A DNA stretch of 40,356 bases from Alphaproteobacteria bacterium (GCA_021774445.1 JAJFJA010000065.1:1-40356); one strand, 5' to 3'. Shown: positions 1 to 8,122, counted from the first letter of the stretch. Numbers and translations are program-made. The notes: generated by a model not told the origin, from the letters alone.

Positions 1-1125
1 GTCCTCGACCAGCACCGTGTCGGCCTGGTGGCGCGCCGCCTCGGCGGCGATGCGGCGCTTGAGAGCCGGGTATTCCCACCGCGCGCGCGTCACATCGACG
101 AGATAATAGTCGTTGTTGTCGACGAGCCAGGTGGTGCAGACGGAATAGTCGTGGATTTCCTCGGCTTTCGAGGCGGTATCCCAGCTCTGCACGACCTGGG
201 TTTTGGCGGTGCGTTCGGGCAAGCGGTCATAGAACCGGAACCAAGCCCATTTTATGAGGTTACCGCCGAGTTGCACCGGGGCTTGCTGATACTGGGCGGA
301 GAAGGCGGCCGAGCCCATCTGGGCCTTGATATCGTCCAGCACGCATTGCGGTTCGCGTGCCGGGTGCAAGAGTTCTCCCGCTTCGCGATGATAAAACTCG
401 CCGGGGCCAATCGGAACCAGTTGCGCCTCTTCGGCGATCGCCGGCAGATTCAGATGGACCCAATCGCCACTCAGACCAAGGAGGTAACCGACCAGGTCGT
501 CGACATGGATGCGCTGCATGACGACGATAATCACGTCGTTCTGTTTGTCGTCGAGGCGTGAGTACAAGGTGTTGCCGAACCACTCGTTGGCGGCCTTGCG
601 CTTGGTATCGGATAGGGCGTCGCCGGGTTTGAGAGGGTCGTCGATAACGATGAAGTTGCCACCACGGCCGGTCAACGCACCGCCCAGGGAAGTGCCATAA
701 CGATAACCATGGCGGGTCGTCTCGAACTCAGTCTCGGTGACCTTCTTGGGGTTGAGGCGGGTGCCTGGGAAGATCCGCCGATACCATAGGCTCTCCATGA
801 CGGCGCGACAGTCGCGGGCATGTTTTGCGGTGAGGGCTTCCGCGTAACTTGCCGCAATGATGCGGGCACTGGGATCATGACCGAGGACCCAGGCGATGAA
901 GGCCACGGATGCGGAGATCGACTTCAGGTTGCGCGGCGGCAGCGTGATGATCAGGCGGTTGAGGTTACCGGCATAACATTGCTCGAGATGCCAGGCGACC
1001 GCCTCGATATGCCAATTGGGCAGGAAGACGGCGGCCGGCGCGACTGTCTGGACGGTGCGCTGGATGAACAGGGCGAGGTCATGGCGCAACATGATCTCGA
1101 GCTCGGCACGGGAGAGATCGGTCAT
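1..1125 (-). CDS. Phage terminase large subunit, C-terminus beyond left edge
   Basis: This is the motor and nuclease subunit that packages phage DNA into proheads. The frame is open from an ATG at 1125 to the left edge, so 375 codons are visible and the end is missing. A Walker A-like motif, LPPRNLKS, lies at about residues 62-69, and a Walker B, FIVIDDP, at about 158-164. The motif QSWDTASK at about 313-320 carries the aspartate that opens the RNase H-like nuclease domain in this family. The start codon overlaps the stop of the upstream DUF5681 gene as ATGA, so the two are translationally coupled. Family terminases are usually about 450-500 residues, so roughly 100 residues probably lie outside. 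Family assignment is firm; whether the phage is active cannot be judged. Confidence 0.88.
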   Translation of the reverse strand, partial: MTDLSRAELEIMLRHDLALFIQRTVQTVAPAAVFLPNWHIEAVAWHLEQCYAGNLNRLIITLPPRNLKSISASVAFIAWVLGHDPSARIIAASYAEALTAKHARDCRAVMESLWYRRIFPGTRLNPKKVTETEFETTRHGYRYGTSLGGALTGRGGNFIVIDDPLKPGDALSDTKRKAANEWFGNTLYSRLDDKQNDVIIVVMQRIHVDDLVGYLLGLSGDWVHLNLPAIAEEAQLVPIGPGEFYHREAGELLHPAREPQCVLDDIKAQMGSAAFSAQYQQAPVQLGGNLIKWAWFRFYDRLPERTAKTQVVQSWDTASKAEEIHDYSVCTTWLVDNNDYYLVDVTRARWEYPALKRRIAAEAARHQADTVLVED

Positions 1126-1553
1126 GGCTTCTTCGCCTTCCTGCTGCGTTTGGGCTCGGCCGCGGCCTTGCGCAGGATCCGCGCCTCGAGCGCTTTGGCG
1201 ACGGCCTGCTCGTCCTCGCTGAGAGGGGCGCTTGTCTCGTCAGCCTCGGCCTCGAGGCCGTGTACGCGCGTCATGAGATCGAGCAGTTTGGCGGCGGGCC
1301 GGTCATGACCTTTCAGTCCCCGCGCCATCTGGCTCTTCACCAGCGCCCGTTGTTTGCTGGTCTTGATCGTGTGGTTGCCTTCGCGAACGAGGATCTGCTC
1401 ACCGAACTCCTCGAGCAAATCGGTGCGAAGATTCTTCGTGCCTTTGGGTCGTCCCTTGGGGTTGCCCGATCGCCCCTTCTTGAACTGACCCTGCTTGGGC
1501 GGCTTGCCGTAACCGACTGTATAATGGCCGCCAGGTTTTTTGGGTTCCGCCAT
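1122..1553 (-). CDS. DUF5681 domain protein
   Basis: The N-terminal third carries the DUF5681 signature, a Gly/Pro/Lys-rich stretch of the form VGYGKPPKQGQFKKG followed by RSGNPKGRPKG. The C-terminus is rich in Lys and Arg, suggesting nucleic-acid binding. The family has no established biochemical role, but it is often found directly before large terminase genes, so a small-terminase or accessory packaging role is a reasonable inference. I chose the ATG at 1553, where the upstream methylase stop and this start form TGATG; an in-frame GTG one codon earlier is also possible. It is coupled at both ends, which places it in one operon with the methylase and the terminase. Confidence 0.75.
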   Translation of the reverse strand: MAEPKKPGGHYTVGYGKPPKQGQFKKGRSGNPKGRPKGTKNLRTDLLEEFGEQILVREGNHTIKTSKQRALVKSQMARGLKGHDRPAAKLLDLMTRVHGLEAEADETSAPLSEDEQAVAKALEARILRKAAAEPKRSRKAKKP

Positions 1554-2905
1554 CACGCAGATTCCTCGGCGGCGCGTGCGTCGGCCGCCGGTTCCACTGC
1601 CCGCTCTCGCGCGATCTCAGGGAAGGATTTGCCCGTGGCGCTGTGGACCGCCTCGATGCCGGCCACCCCCTCGAGCCGCCGGACGATGAGATCGCAATAA
1701 TGGGGATCGAGCTCGATGCCGTAACCGCGCCGGCCGGTCTTTTGTGCGGCGACCAGGGTGGTGCCGCTGCCGGCAAAGGCATCGAGCACGATGCCGCCCC
1801 GCATCGAACAATCGAGTATGGCGTCGGCGACCAGTGCCACCGGCTTGACGGTGGGGTGCAAGGCGAGCTCGGCGTCCCGATCCTTACCGAAGCCGTTGAT
1901 GCCGGCATAGGACCACAGGTTGGTGCGATAGCGGCCGTGCTTGCCGAGATCGACGTTATTGATGTGCGACCCCTTGCCGGCCTTGAACACGAACACGAGT
2001 TCGTGCTGGGAGCGATAGAGCGAGCCCATACCACCATTCGTCTTGGCCCAGATGCAGAGATTCTTGAGCTCGGTATAGGCCCTTCCGCCGGCCGCCCGCA
2101 CTTCGCCGATATGGCGCCAGTCCATGCAGACAAAGTGAATGGCACCGTCGGCGCTGCGATTGGCGAGGTTGTCGAACACCGTGGTGAGGAACGCGGTGAA
2201 CTGTGCTTCCGTCATCTCACCCGAGGCCATCGCGAACGCGCGGTGTTTGACCTTGCCAAGGCCCGAGACGTGCCCGTCGATGGGGACGTTGTAAGGCGGA
2301 TCGGTGAACACCATCTGCGCCTCTCCGCCGTCAAGCAGCCGGGCGTAGGTGTCGGGGTCGGTCGCATCGCCGCAGATCAGCCGATGTTTGCCGATAGACC
2401 AGATATCGCCTGGGTGCGTGATCGCCGGGCCATCCGCGATCGCGGGCACTGCGTCGGCGGGATCGTTCTCTATGTCCAGTTCGCCAATGAGAATGTCGAT
2501 CTCCGCCATCTCGAAGCCGGTGATGGCGACGTCGAAGTCGAGCTCGATCAGCCCCTGCAGCTCGATGGCGAGCAGCTCGCGGTCCCAGCCGGCATTCTCG
2601 GCGAGCTTGTTGTCGGCGATGACATAAGCCCGGATCTCGGCCGCGGTCATATCGGCAAGGCAAAGGGTCGGCACTTTGTCGAGGCCAAGCAGCTTTGCCG
2701 CCGCCACCCGGCCATGCCCGGCGACGATGCCGTCTTGATCGTCGATCAGGATCGGATTGGTGAATCCGAACCGCTCCATGCTGCGGGCGATCTGGCGGAT
2801 CTGCTTCGGGCTATGGGTGCGCGGGTTAGTGCCTCGTGGCTTCAGCTGGGCAACAGCACGGGTCTCGATCTTGCGTCCGTGTTGCTTGAGCGGCAGGTTC
2901 ATCAT
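1553..2905 (-). CDS. ParB-domain DNA methyltransferase (N4/N6 class)
   Basis: This is a fusion of an N-terminal ParB/sulfiredoxin-like domain (GHGR motif at about residues 63-66) with a DNA methylase domain. The catalytic motif DPPY is at about 202-205 and the AdoMet-binding motif DAFAGSGTT at about 375-383. Catalytic motif first and AdoMet motif last is the beta-class order of N6-adenine or N4-cytosine methyltransferases. The frame extends to a TTG at 2929, but I prefer the ATG at 2905, which has GAGG about 7 bases upstream. The protein would be 450 residues. Such ParB-methylases are common in alphaproteobacterial prophages just before DUF5681 and the terminase, as here. They are usually orphan methylases, and no restriction enzyme is seen. 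Recognition sequence unknown. Confidence 0.85.
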   Translation of the reverse strand: MMNLPLKQHGRKIETRAVAQLKPRGTNPRTHSPKQIRQIARSMERFGFTNPILIDDQDGIVAGHGRVAAAKLLGLDKVPTLCLADMTAAEIRAYVIADNKLAENAGWDRELLAIELQGLIELDFDVAITGFEMAEIDILIGELDIENDPADAVPAIADGPAITHPGDIWSIGKHRLICGDATDPDTYARLLDGGEAQMVFTDPPYNVPIDGHVSGLGKVKHRAFAMASGEMTEAQFTAFLTTVFDNLANRSADGAIHFVCMDWRHIGEVRAAGGRAYTELKNLCIWAKTNGGMGSLYRSQHELVFVFKAGKGSHINNVDLGKHGRYRTNLWSYAGINGFGKDRDAELALHPTVKPVALVADAILDCSMRGGIVLDAFAGSGTTLVAAQKTGRRGYGIELDPHYCDLIVRRLEGVAGIEAVHSATGKSFPEIARERAVEPAADARAAEESA

Positions 2906-2936
2906 TGCTGACCTCGATGGGGGTTTCAAAATAAGT

Positions 2937-3626
2937 TTATCTGCCGCCGGCTAGGGACGGCCGGCCGCGGCGGACCAAAGGGGCTTGGCGGAGGTCGCTC
3001 TCGAGCAACACTGAGATCTCGGCGATCTCCATCACCAGTACCTTGCGCTCGCTGTAGTTCAGCCGGTCGAGTTCCTTGGTAAGCTGTTCGATGCCGTAAT
3101 AAAACCGCGGCTGTAGGATCATCGGGTTCGGCGGATTGGTATAGATTTCCCGCAGCTCGACCTTGTTCAAGGTCATGAAGATGCGGGGATCGGCCAAGGT
3201 CAGTCCGTTCATCTCGTATGTCGGGCACCCGGGGAGGTCTTCAGCCGCGATGTACTTTCGCGGTGCCGGCGGGTAAAGCTGCATGCGCTCATATTGCTCG
3301 CCAAGCTGCAGGCGGAGGTGCTGCAGCAGAAAGACCACTTCACTCTGCTTGAACCCGGTGTCGAGCAGGTCCAGGCCGATAGCTAAACAAACGGCATCGA
3401 AGACCGAAAACGACACATCGCGACCGTGACCCTCCGAGTGCCCCTCGGAGAAGGCATGTCGCTGCAGGGAGTTAGAGCGCGGTGGGATCGGTGTTGCGCG
3501 GTCGAGATCGAGCAGCCGCTTGATGCGCGTGCGGAAGACTTGCGGTGGCTCGCCGGGATTGGGCGGACGATGCACGAAGGACGACCACAGGGCCCATTCG
3601 ACCTGGTTGCGCTTGAACGTCTCCAT
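2937..3626 (-). CDS. Uncharacterised protein heading the packaging cluster
   Basis: I do not recognise this 229-residue protein. It starts at an ATG at 3626 and ends about 30 bases before the methylase start, in the same direction, so it is probably the first gene of that unit. It is soluble in composition, with no signal peptide or membrane segment. A stretch near residues 75-107 (around DTGFKQSEVVFLLQHLR) has a helix-turn-helix-like pattern, which would fit a regulator, but this is only a visual impression. The C-terminus is Arg/Gly-rich. Its position suggests a regulatory or accessory gene of the phage fragment. Confidence 0.5.
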   Translation of the reverse strand: METFKRNQVEWALWSSFVHRPPNPGEPPQVFRTRIKRLLDLDRATPIPPRSNSLQRHAFSEGHSEGHGRDVSFSVFDAVCLAIGLDLLDTGFKQSEVVFLLQHLRLQLGEQYERMQLYPPAPRKYIAAEDLPGCPTYEMNGLTLADPRIFMTLNKVELREIYTNPPNPMILQPRFYYGIEQLTKELDRLNYSERKVLVMEIAEISVLLESDLRQAPLVRRGRPSLAGGR

Positions 3627-3764
3627 TACTATGCACGCGGCCTCGATCCAACGACTCGGGACGTCGAGAAATTATACTAAACCCCAGTCAAGGTTTCAAT
3701 AGATCACGTCAAAGTATGGCTGTCGGATTCGCTCGTGGCGCTTCACCAAAATGGCTCAAGCGTG

Positions 3765-4336
3765 TCAACGCATCACTGCGGACCCGACGCTAAGCCCGTC
3801 GGCGGGGACCCGGCGCAAGAAACTGTCGACAAGCCCGGCGTCATCGGACGCAGCTGCCGGGCCAACGGGAACGACCAGCGAGACTTCCTCGGCAATGGGG
3901 ATGCAGATCTGGGAACAGGCCACCCATTGGAGGGCCGCGCGGATTTCCAGCGGTTTGCCCCGTTCGGCCGAGCGGATATCGATGGGGAAGACGATACGAT
4001 CCTCGTAGCCGATGGTGTCGTAGCCGTGAACCTCATACCAAGAGGGCGCCGGCCAACGCACCGTGGTGTAGACACGTTGCCGCTGCCTTGGAAATCGATG
4101 TTGGGCGGCGGTCCGCCGGAACCACCGGCGCGCCAGTATGTCTTAAAACCCGGTGCGAGCTTGATTTCGAGGCCCAAAGTGACCGTTTCGAGCTGCCCGA
4201 CGCTGGTGACGGACGACACCAGTCGTGCCTCCGATTCATCGATGCCCACCCAGTCGCTGGCCAAGGGGGCGGCCTGCGCGGCAGTCGGAAGTGCCAGGCC
4301 GAGCAAGCTGGCACCGAAACCTAATCGTGTTGCCAT
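3765..4336 (-). pseudogene. DsbD/ScsB N-terminal domain gene, frameshifted and truncated (copy A)
   Basis: The product starts with a signal peptide at ATG 4336 (AAGGGA upstream) and contains SDWVGIDESEARLVSS and PGFKTYWR, the hallmark of the periplasmic N-terminal domain of DsbD/ScsB-type thiol-disulfide carriers. Reading continues to about 4063, where one base appears to be missing. It then resumes in another frame with RWPAPSWYEVHG and CSQICIPIAEE, ending at a stop at 3765. Even with the frame repaired, only the N-terminal domain of about 190 residues remains; the membrane domain and C-terminal thioredoxin domain are absent. It lies 25 bases after the TlpA-like gene and is the last gene of the merB unit. 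A sequencing error could explain the frameshift but not the missing domains. Confidence 0.75.
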
Positions 4337-4361
4337 GTCAGTCCCTTTGTGCCGCCTACGG

Positions 4362-4931
4362 TCAGCTTGGTCCGCGGCCGGATGCGTCGATGTAGTATTG
4401 CAGCAAGGCGATTGCCTCGGGTGAGTCCCACTCCGCGCCGCTGACCAACCGGCCGACCTCATTGCCCTCGGGGTCGAGGATTGCGACAACCGGCAGGCTG
4501 CGCACCTGCATGGCGCGGCTGAACTTCAGACCTTCGTCGAGGAGGCTATTCTCGAAAGTCAGGTTGAGTCTCTTCTCCAGGAACGGCCCGATGCGCTTCC
4601 AGCCGTCACGGTCCTGGCTGACGATCGCGACCGCGAAGTTATCACCGCCGAACCTGTCCGCAAGTCTCGCAAGAGTTGGCATCTCGCGAACGCAGGGGCC
4701 ACACCAAGTCGCCCAGAAATTGACCAGAACGACCTTGCCGCGCAGATACTCGAGGGTGCGCGCGCCGTTCTCCTCAGTGCTCAAGGGTATCAGCGGCGCC
4801 GCGGCCGGCGCGTCGAAGGGAGTGAAATTCTGCATCGATCCGGATATCGGCGGGTCTTCGCCGGCGACGCTCATCGGCGCCGATGCGAGCACCCAAAAAG
4901 CCCCAAAAACAGCGATTGCAGCGATCTTCAT
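4362..4931 (-). CDS. TlpA-like exported thioredoxin, copy A (in the merB operon)
   Basis: This is a 189-residue exported thiol-disulfide oxidoreductase of the TlpA/ResA type. Residues 1-23 form a signal peptide ending in SVAG. The thioredoxin fold starts near residue 60 with GKVVLVNFWATWCGPC; the redox pair is C77 and C80. The cis-proline region reads RSLPVVAIL. The start ATG at 4931 overlaps the merB stop (ATGA), so it is made from the merB message. It presumably keeps extracytoplasmic thiols reduced, with the following DsbD-like gene as the expected electron donor, but that gene is broken. A diverged homologous module lies at 13.4-15.0 kb. The link to organomercurial resistance is inferred from coupling only. 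Confidence 0.85.
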   Translation of the reverse strand: MKIAAIAVFGAFWVLASAPMSVAGEDPPISGSMQNFTPFDAPAAAPLIPLSTEENGARTLEYLRGKVVLVNFWATWCGPCVREMPTLARLADRFGGDNFAVAIVSQDRDGWKRIGPFLEKRLNLTFENSLLDEGLKFSRAMQVRSLPVVAILDPEGNEVGRLVSGAEWDSPEAIALLQYYIDASGRGPS

Positions 4932-5722
4932 TGCGAAACTCTACCGTCCAGCGTGGCGTCATGGCGGCCCGAGCCGGCGAGAAAGGGTTTGAAGATGGCC
5001 ATGCCGGTTTGCATGCCCTGGTCGACGGACATGCGATAGCCGCGATCCTGGCGGTTGTCGGCCCGCCAGGCGTCGAGGTGGGCATCGCAGCAGAAAAAGG
5101 CCGTCACGGTGCACAAGGACGTCGCCGCCTGCCCCTCATATTGAATACCCGTCCAGGCGACGGTTTCGGCCGGCGAGACCTGGCCGATCGCGTGGCCGTT
5201 GCGGCGGGTGGTGATGCGGATCGGAGTGGTGCAGTGTCGGCACGACGACTCGATCCGGGTATCGCTGCCAACCATGGCGCCGGCACCGAGGGCATCTATC
5301 GCACACATGGCGTTGACCGAGGTATCCCCGAGCTTGACCCGATGGCCGGTGTTGCGCTCGGTGAACGGATAGGCGCCGGTGAGTCGGCGTTGGGTATCGT
5401 CCAGCACAACTAGGTCGCGGGCTTTTAGGTCCTGGAGGCTTGCTGCGATCTGGTCCTCCGCCATGTCGCACAGCGCGGTCAGCTCGGCGATTGTCGGCGC
5501 CTTGCCGTTCCGGCGGTAATGGGACAGGACGGCGGTGCGCACCGTGTCCTCGGCCGCGGTGTAACCGTGCCAAACTCGGTCCATGTCGAATACTTCGAAG
5601 ATCGCCAGCAGCGCGTCGCGGGCGACCGGAGACTCGACGACGGACCAATCGGGGAAAGTCACCCCCGGCTTGATGGGGTAGGATGGTAGGCCGTCAATGG
5701 CGGTCCGTGGGTTGGATTTCAT
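4928..5722 (-). CDS. merB: Organomercurial lyase MerB
   Basis: The enzyme cleaves the carbon-mercury bond of organomercurials, releasing Hg(II) for MerA in the cytoplasm. The motif MCAIDALG carries the catalytic Cys (C140) and Asp (D143). A second Cys at about 204 (SLCTVTAFF) lies about 64 residues downstream, matching the spacing of C96, D99 and C159 in the well-studied plasmid MerB. I chose the ATG at 5722, with AAGGAAG upstream, giving 264 residues. The frame is open further up, but that would run translation through the promoter. The N-terminal part is a winged-helix-like region, as in the family. It is transcribed with the TlpA-like gene from a MerR-type promoter at 5772-5802. Confidence 0.85.
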   Translation of the reverse strand: MKSNPRTAIDGLPSYPIKPGVTFPDWSVVESPVARDALLAIFEVFDMDRVWHGYTAAEDTVRTAVLSHYRRNGKAPTIAELTALCDMAEDQIAASLQDLKARDLVVLDDTQRRLTGAYPFTERNTGHRVKLGDTSVNAMCAIDALGAGAMVGSDTRIESSCRHCTTPIRITTRRNGHAIGQVSPAETVAWTGIQYEGQAATSLCTVTAFFCCDAHLDAWRADNRQDRGYRMSVDQGMQTGMAIFKPFLAGSGRHDATLDGRVSQ

Positions 5723-5771
5723 GTCGAGAAGACCTTCCTTGTCCGGGGTCCGTTGCGGCCCCGACGCTGCA

Positions 5772-5802
5772 GGGTAGGGCCCTGTACCGACTACAGATTC
5801 AA
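5772..5802 (-). promoter_or_regulatory. MerR-type promoter/operator of merB
   Basis: On the minus strand a -35 TTGAAT and a weak -10 CTACCC are 19 bases apart. The spacer holds the dyad CTGTA-GTCGG-TACAG. The long spacer with a central dyad is the hallmark of promoters activated by MerR-family regulators. The half-sites match those of the merA operator at 7653-7671, so the same MerR likely controls both. The -10 is poorer than that of merA, which would predict weaker expression. Confidence 0.75.
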
Positions 5803-5837
5803 CCAAAACCCGGTAACCTTACCTGAAAATTTGGTGA

Positions 5838-5853
5838 AGCCCGCGGCGGGGCT
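5838..5853 (-). terminator. Weak hairpin after the merA unit
   Basis: AGCCC and GGGCT form a 5-base stem around a 6-base GC loop, directly after the stop of the small membrane protein gene. There is no adjacent T-run, only AAATTTT about 10 bases on, so an intrinsic terminator is possible but doubtful. Confidence 0.25.
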
Positions 5854-5855
5854 CA

Positions 5856-6122
5856 CTACTTCTGGCGGTTAGGCCGCCCGGTATGGGTTGCTACCGTCGC
5901 AGCGGCAGAGCGTTGTCCGCCCACCGACCGGCGCCACATATGCAGACCGGCGGCGAACAGGATGGGGACGGCGGCGAGCCAGATCCAAGCACCGTCGAGG
6001 AGCCAGGCGCCGACGCCGCTCAGGGCACCGCTGGCAAGGAGTAGAGGGCCGCCGCAGCAGAGCGCGACGAGGCCGCCGAGCAGTGGTAGCGGCACGCTGC
6101 CGCCGTCCGGCTTTCGCTGCAT
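5856..6122 (-). CDS. Small vicinal-Cys membrane protein, putative mercury transporter
   Basis: This 88-residue protein starts at ATG 6122 with GGAG 6 bases upstream; a TTG eight codons earlier is less likely. It has two hydrophobic segments. The first contains a vicinal Cys pair (ALCCGGPLLLASGAL) and the second reads WIWLAAVPILFAAG. A Cys-Cys pair in the first helix is how MerT, MerF and related proteins bind Hg(II) for import. It does not match MerE, which has a CPC motif, and lacks the third helix of MerT. It lies 24 bases after merA in the same operon, so a Hg(II) uptake role is likely but inferred. Confidence 0.6.
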   Translation of the reverse strand: MQRKPDGGSVPLPLLGGLVALCCGGPLLLASGALSGVGAWLLDGAWIWLAAVPILFAAGLHMWRRSVGGQRSAAATVATHTGRPNRQK

Positions 6123-6146
6123 GTCGTTCTCCGTTCCTTCGCTCAA

Positions 6147-7580
6147 CTAACCGGCGCAGCAGGATAACTTCGAGACGTCTTTTTCGAAGGTCTGCGCCGC
6201 CAGCTTCAGCCCCTCGACCATGGTCAGATAGGGGAAGATGGTGTTGCCAAGGTCGTGGGCGGTCATGGCGCACTTGATAGCGATGGCGGCGGTCTGAATG
6301 CTGTCGCCGGCCTCCGCCGCCAGCATGTGAGCGCCGAGCAGCCGGTCGGTCTTGCGGTCGGCGACCAGCTTGATCAGGCCGCTGGTGTTGCGGGACGCCA
6401 GGGCGCGCGGCACGTGTTTCAGGGCCAGGACCGATGTCTTGACGGCGTGGCCGCGTTCGCGAGCGGCGCGTTCGGTCAGGCCGACGGTGGCGACCTGGGG
6501 GTCGGTAAACGTCACCTCCGGCATGGCCGAGGCGTCATAACGCCGGCTGTCGCCGTTCAAGGCGTTTTCCGCCGCCAGCTTGCCACCATAGGCGGCCATG
6601 TAGACGAACATGTCGCGGCCGGTCACGTCGCCGACCGCGTAGATGTCGGGATTGGTGGTGCGGAGGCGGTCATCGACGAGGATACCGCCGTTGGGCGCAA
6701 CATCGACGGCGAGGCGGTCGAGGTCGAGCCCCTCGGTGTTGGGGCGGCGACCGATGGCAACGAGCAGTTTGTCGGCTTTGATCGTCTGGCGCCGGCCGTC
6801 GGCATTGACGGTCAGGGCGATACCGTTTCCGGCCTGATCGATGCGGACATATTCGACGCCAGCACGAACTGTCATGCCCTCACCGGCGAGGATACCGGCG
6901 AGCGCCGCGCTGATTTCCGGTTCACCATGGGGCAGCAGGCGGCTGCGGCAGACCAGTGTCACCGCGACACCGGCACGGGCGAACATCTGTGCCAGCTCGA
7001 CACCGATATACCCGGCGCCGATGACCAGCAACGAGCCGGGCAGTGTTTCAAGTTCCAGCGCGGTCGTGCTGGTCAGGTAGGGCACATCCTCGACGCCGGG
7101 GATGTTGGGTATCGCGGCGGCGGCGCCGGTCGCCACGATGGTTTTCTTGACCGGAATGGTCGTGCCGTTGATGGCAACGCCTGTAGGCGTCAGCCGGGCG
7201 GCGCCCGCCATATAGGCGATGTTGTTGTAGGACGGCAGGATGTCGATGTATTTGGCCTGGCGCAGATCCGTGACCAACTCGTCCTTTTGGGCGATCAAGG
7301 CCGCCCAGTCGGTAATGTGGGCTTCACTGGAAACGCCGGCAAAGCGGGATGCCGCGCGCGCGTGGTGTACGGACTCGGCGGCGCGAATCAGTGTTTTCGA
7401 GGGCACACAGCCAACGTTCACGCAAGTCCCGCCGATCGTGCCGGTGCCGATGAGGGCGACTTGGGCGCCCAGCTCCGCGCCCTGGATCGCGGCGGAAAAC
7501 CCAGCCGAGCCGGCCCCGATGACCGCCAAATCATAACCGCCGTTGCCGTTCTTGAAGCCTGTCGTGACGTTGCTGGCCAT
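6147..7580 (-). CDS. merA: Mercuric reductase MerA
   Basis: MerA is a cytoplasmic flavoprotein that uses NADPH to reduce Hg(II) to volatile Hg(0). The FAD-binding GAGSAGFSAA lies near the N-terminus. The redox disulfide is in GGTCVNVGCVPSK (C53 and C58), an NAD(P)-binding GAGYIGVELA follows, and the C-terminus ends in SKLSCCAG, the vicinal Cys pair that takes mercury from the partner subunit. The ATG at 7580 has GAGG upstream and gives 477 residues. There is no N-terminal heavy-metal-associated (NmerA) domain, so this is the short form. It is the first gene after the strong MerR operator and is divergent from merR. Confidence 0.95.
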   Translation of the reverse strand: MASNVTTGFKNGNGGYDLAVIGAGSAGFSAAIQGAELGAQVALIGTGTIGGTCVNVGCVPSKTLIRAAESVHHARAASRFAGVSSEAHITDWAALIAQKDELVTDLRQAKYIDILPSYNNIAYMAGAARLTPTGVAINGTTIPVKKTIVATGAAAAIPNIPGVEDVPYLTSTTALELETLPGSLLVIGAGYIGVELAQMFARAGVAVTLVCRSRLLPHGEPEISAALAGILAGEGMTVRAGVEYVRIDQAGNGIALTVNADGRRQTIKADKLLVAIGRRPNTEGLDLDRLAVDVAPNGGILVDDRLRTTNPDIYAVGDVTGRDMFVYMAAYGGKLAAENALNGDSRRYDASAMPEVTFTDPQVATVGLTERAARERGHAVKTSVLALKHVPRALASRNTSGLIKLVADRKTDRLLGAHMLAAEAGDSIQTAAIAIKCAMTAHDLGNTIFPYLTMVEGLKLAAQTFEKDVSKLSCCAG

Positions 7581-7644
7581 CTTACCTCGCCTCTGGGGGT
7601 CAATTACCGGCGGCCGCGCTTGACCTGGCCGCATCTCTTAACGA

Positions 7645-7675
7645 CATATAGGACCTGTATCAACTACAGGTTCAA
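7645..7675 (-). promoter_or_regulatory. MerR operator/promoter between merR and merA
   Basis: On the minus strand, TTGAAC (-35) and TATATG (-10) are separated by 19 bases. The spacer carries the perfect dyad ACCTGTA-GTTGA-TACAGGT at 7653-7671. A 19-base spacer is too long for normal polymerase contact; MerR with Hg(II) untwists such promoters to activate them, a well-established mechanism. The -35 lies 13 bases from the merR start codon, so MerR bound here should also control its own divergent gene. Confidence 0.9.
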
Positions 7676-7688
7676 GGGGTGGTGCGTC

Positions 7689-8111
7689 ATGGCGTCAGAA
7701 GATCCGAGCGCCCCAGTCTCGATCGGCGAACTGTCGCGCCGAACCGGCTGCAACGTGGAAACGGTTCGGTATTACGAGCGGGTCGGGGTCATGCCGAAAC
7801 CACCACGGACGGCGGGTGGCCACCGCTTCTATCCCGCCGAGCAGGTGAAGCGATTGATGTTCGTCCGGCGGGGCCGGGAGCTTGGTTTCACCCTCGATCA
7901 GATCCGCGGCCTGCTGCGCTTTGTCGATTCCGGCGACTTTAGCTGCGCCGACATCAAGGCGTTGACAGATGTTCATTTGAAGGAGCTGCGCGACAAGATT
8001 ACGGATCTGCGTCGCATGGAACGGGTGCTGAAGGACATGGCTGCGCAATGTGATGGCGGCCGCGTGCCGGAATGTCCGATCATCGACGCCTTGTCGGCGG
8101 ACGCGCGCTAG
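7689..8111 (+). CDS. merR: Mercury-responsive regulator MerR
   Basis: The product is a 140-residue MerR-family activator/repressor. The N-terminal winged helix-turn-helix includes SIGELSRRTGCNVETVRYYER and is followed by the long dimerisation helix. Three cysteines at 86, 121 and 129 correspond to the three that bind Hg(II) in known MerR proteins. The loop between the last two (CDGGRVPEC) is about one residue shorter than in the Tn501 protein. It starts at ATG 7689, divergent from merA across a shared operator. It probably also acts on two further operators at 5772-5802 and 9942-9972. Confidence 0.93.
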   Translation: MASEDPSAPVSIGELSRRTGCNVETVRYYERVGVMPKPPRTAGGHRFYPAEQVKRLMFVRRGRELGFTLDQIRGLLRFVDSGDFSCADIKALTDVHLKELRDKITDLRRMERVLKDMAAQCDGGRVPECPIIDALSADAR

Positions 8112-8122
8112 GCGTAAGGCGG

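Larger units (their letters stand above)
1..3626 (-). mobile_element. Prophage-like packaging fragment
   Basis: Four minus-strand genes (unknown, ParB-methylase, DUF5681, large terminase) lie head to tail with overlapping or near-overlapping ends. This is a DNA-packaging and modification module. No portal, capsid, tail, integrase or attachment site is visible, but the left boundary is outside the window. It could be the edge of an intact prophage, a remnant, or a gene-transfer-agent-like locus. The right boundary falls in the short non-coding stretch 3627-3764. Confidence 0.5.

Noticed and set aside
28..561. Plus-strand frame opposite the terminase gene
   Set aside because: It is antisense to a clear terminase with Walker motifs, has no family features and is a codon-bias shadow.
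1643..2911. Long plus-strand frame opposite the ParB-methylase
   Set aside because: It is a mirror frame of the methylase, which carries DPPY and FAGSGTT; no recognisable domain on the plus strand.
6255..7688. Very long plus-strand frame running through merA into merR
   Set aside because: Only the last 140 codons, from 7689, are real (MerR). The rest is antisense to MerA and crosses the operator.
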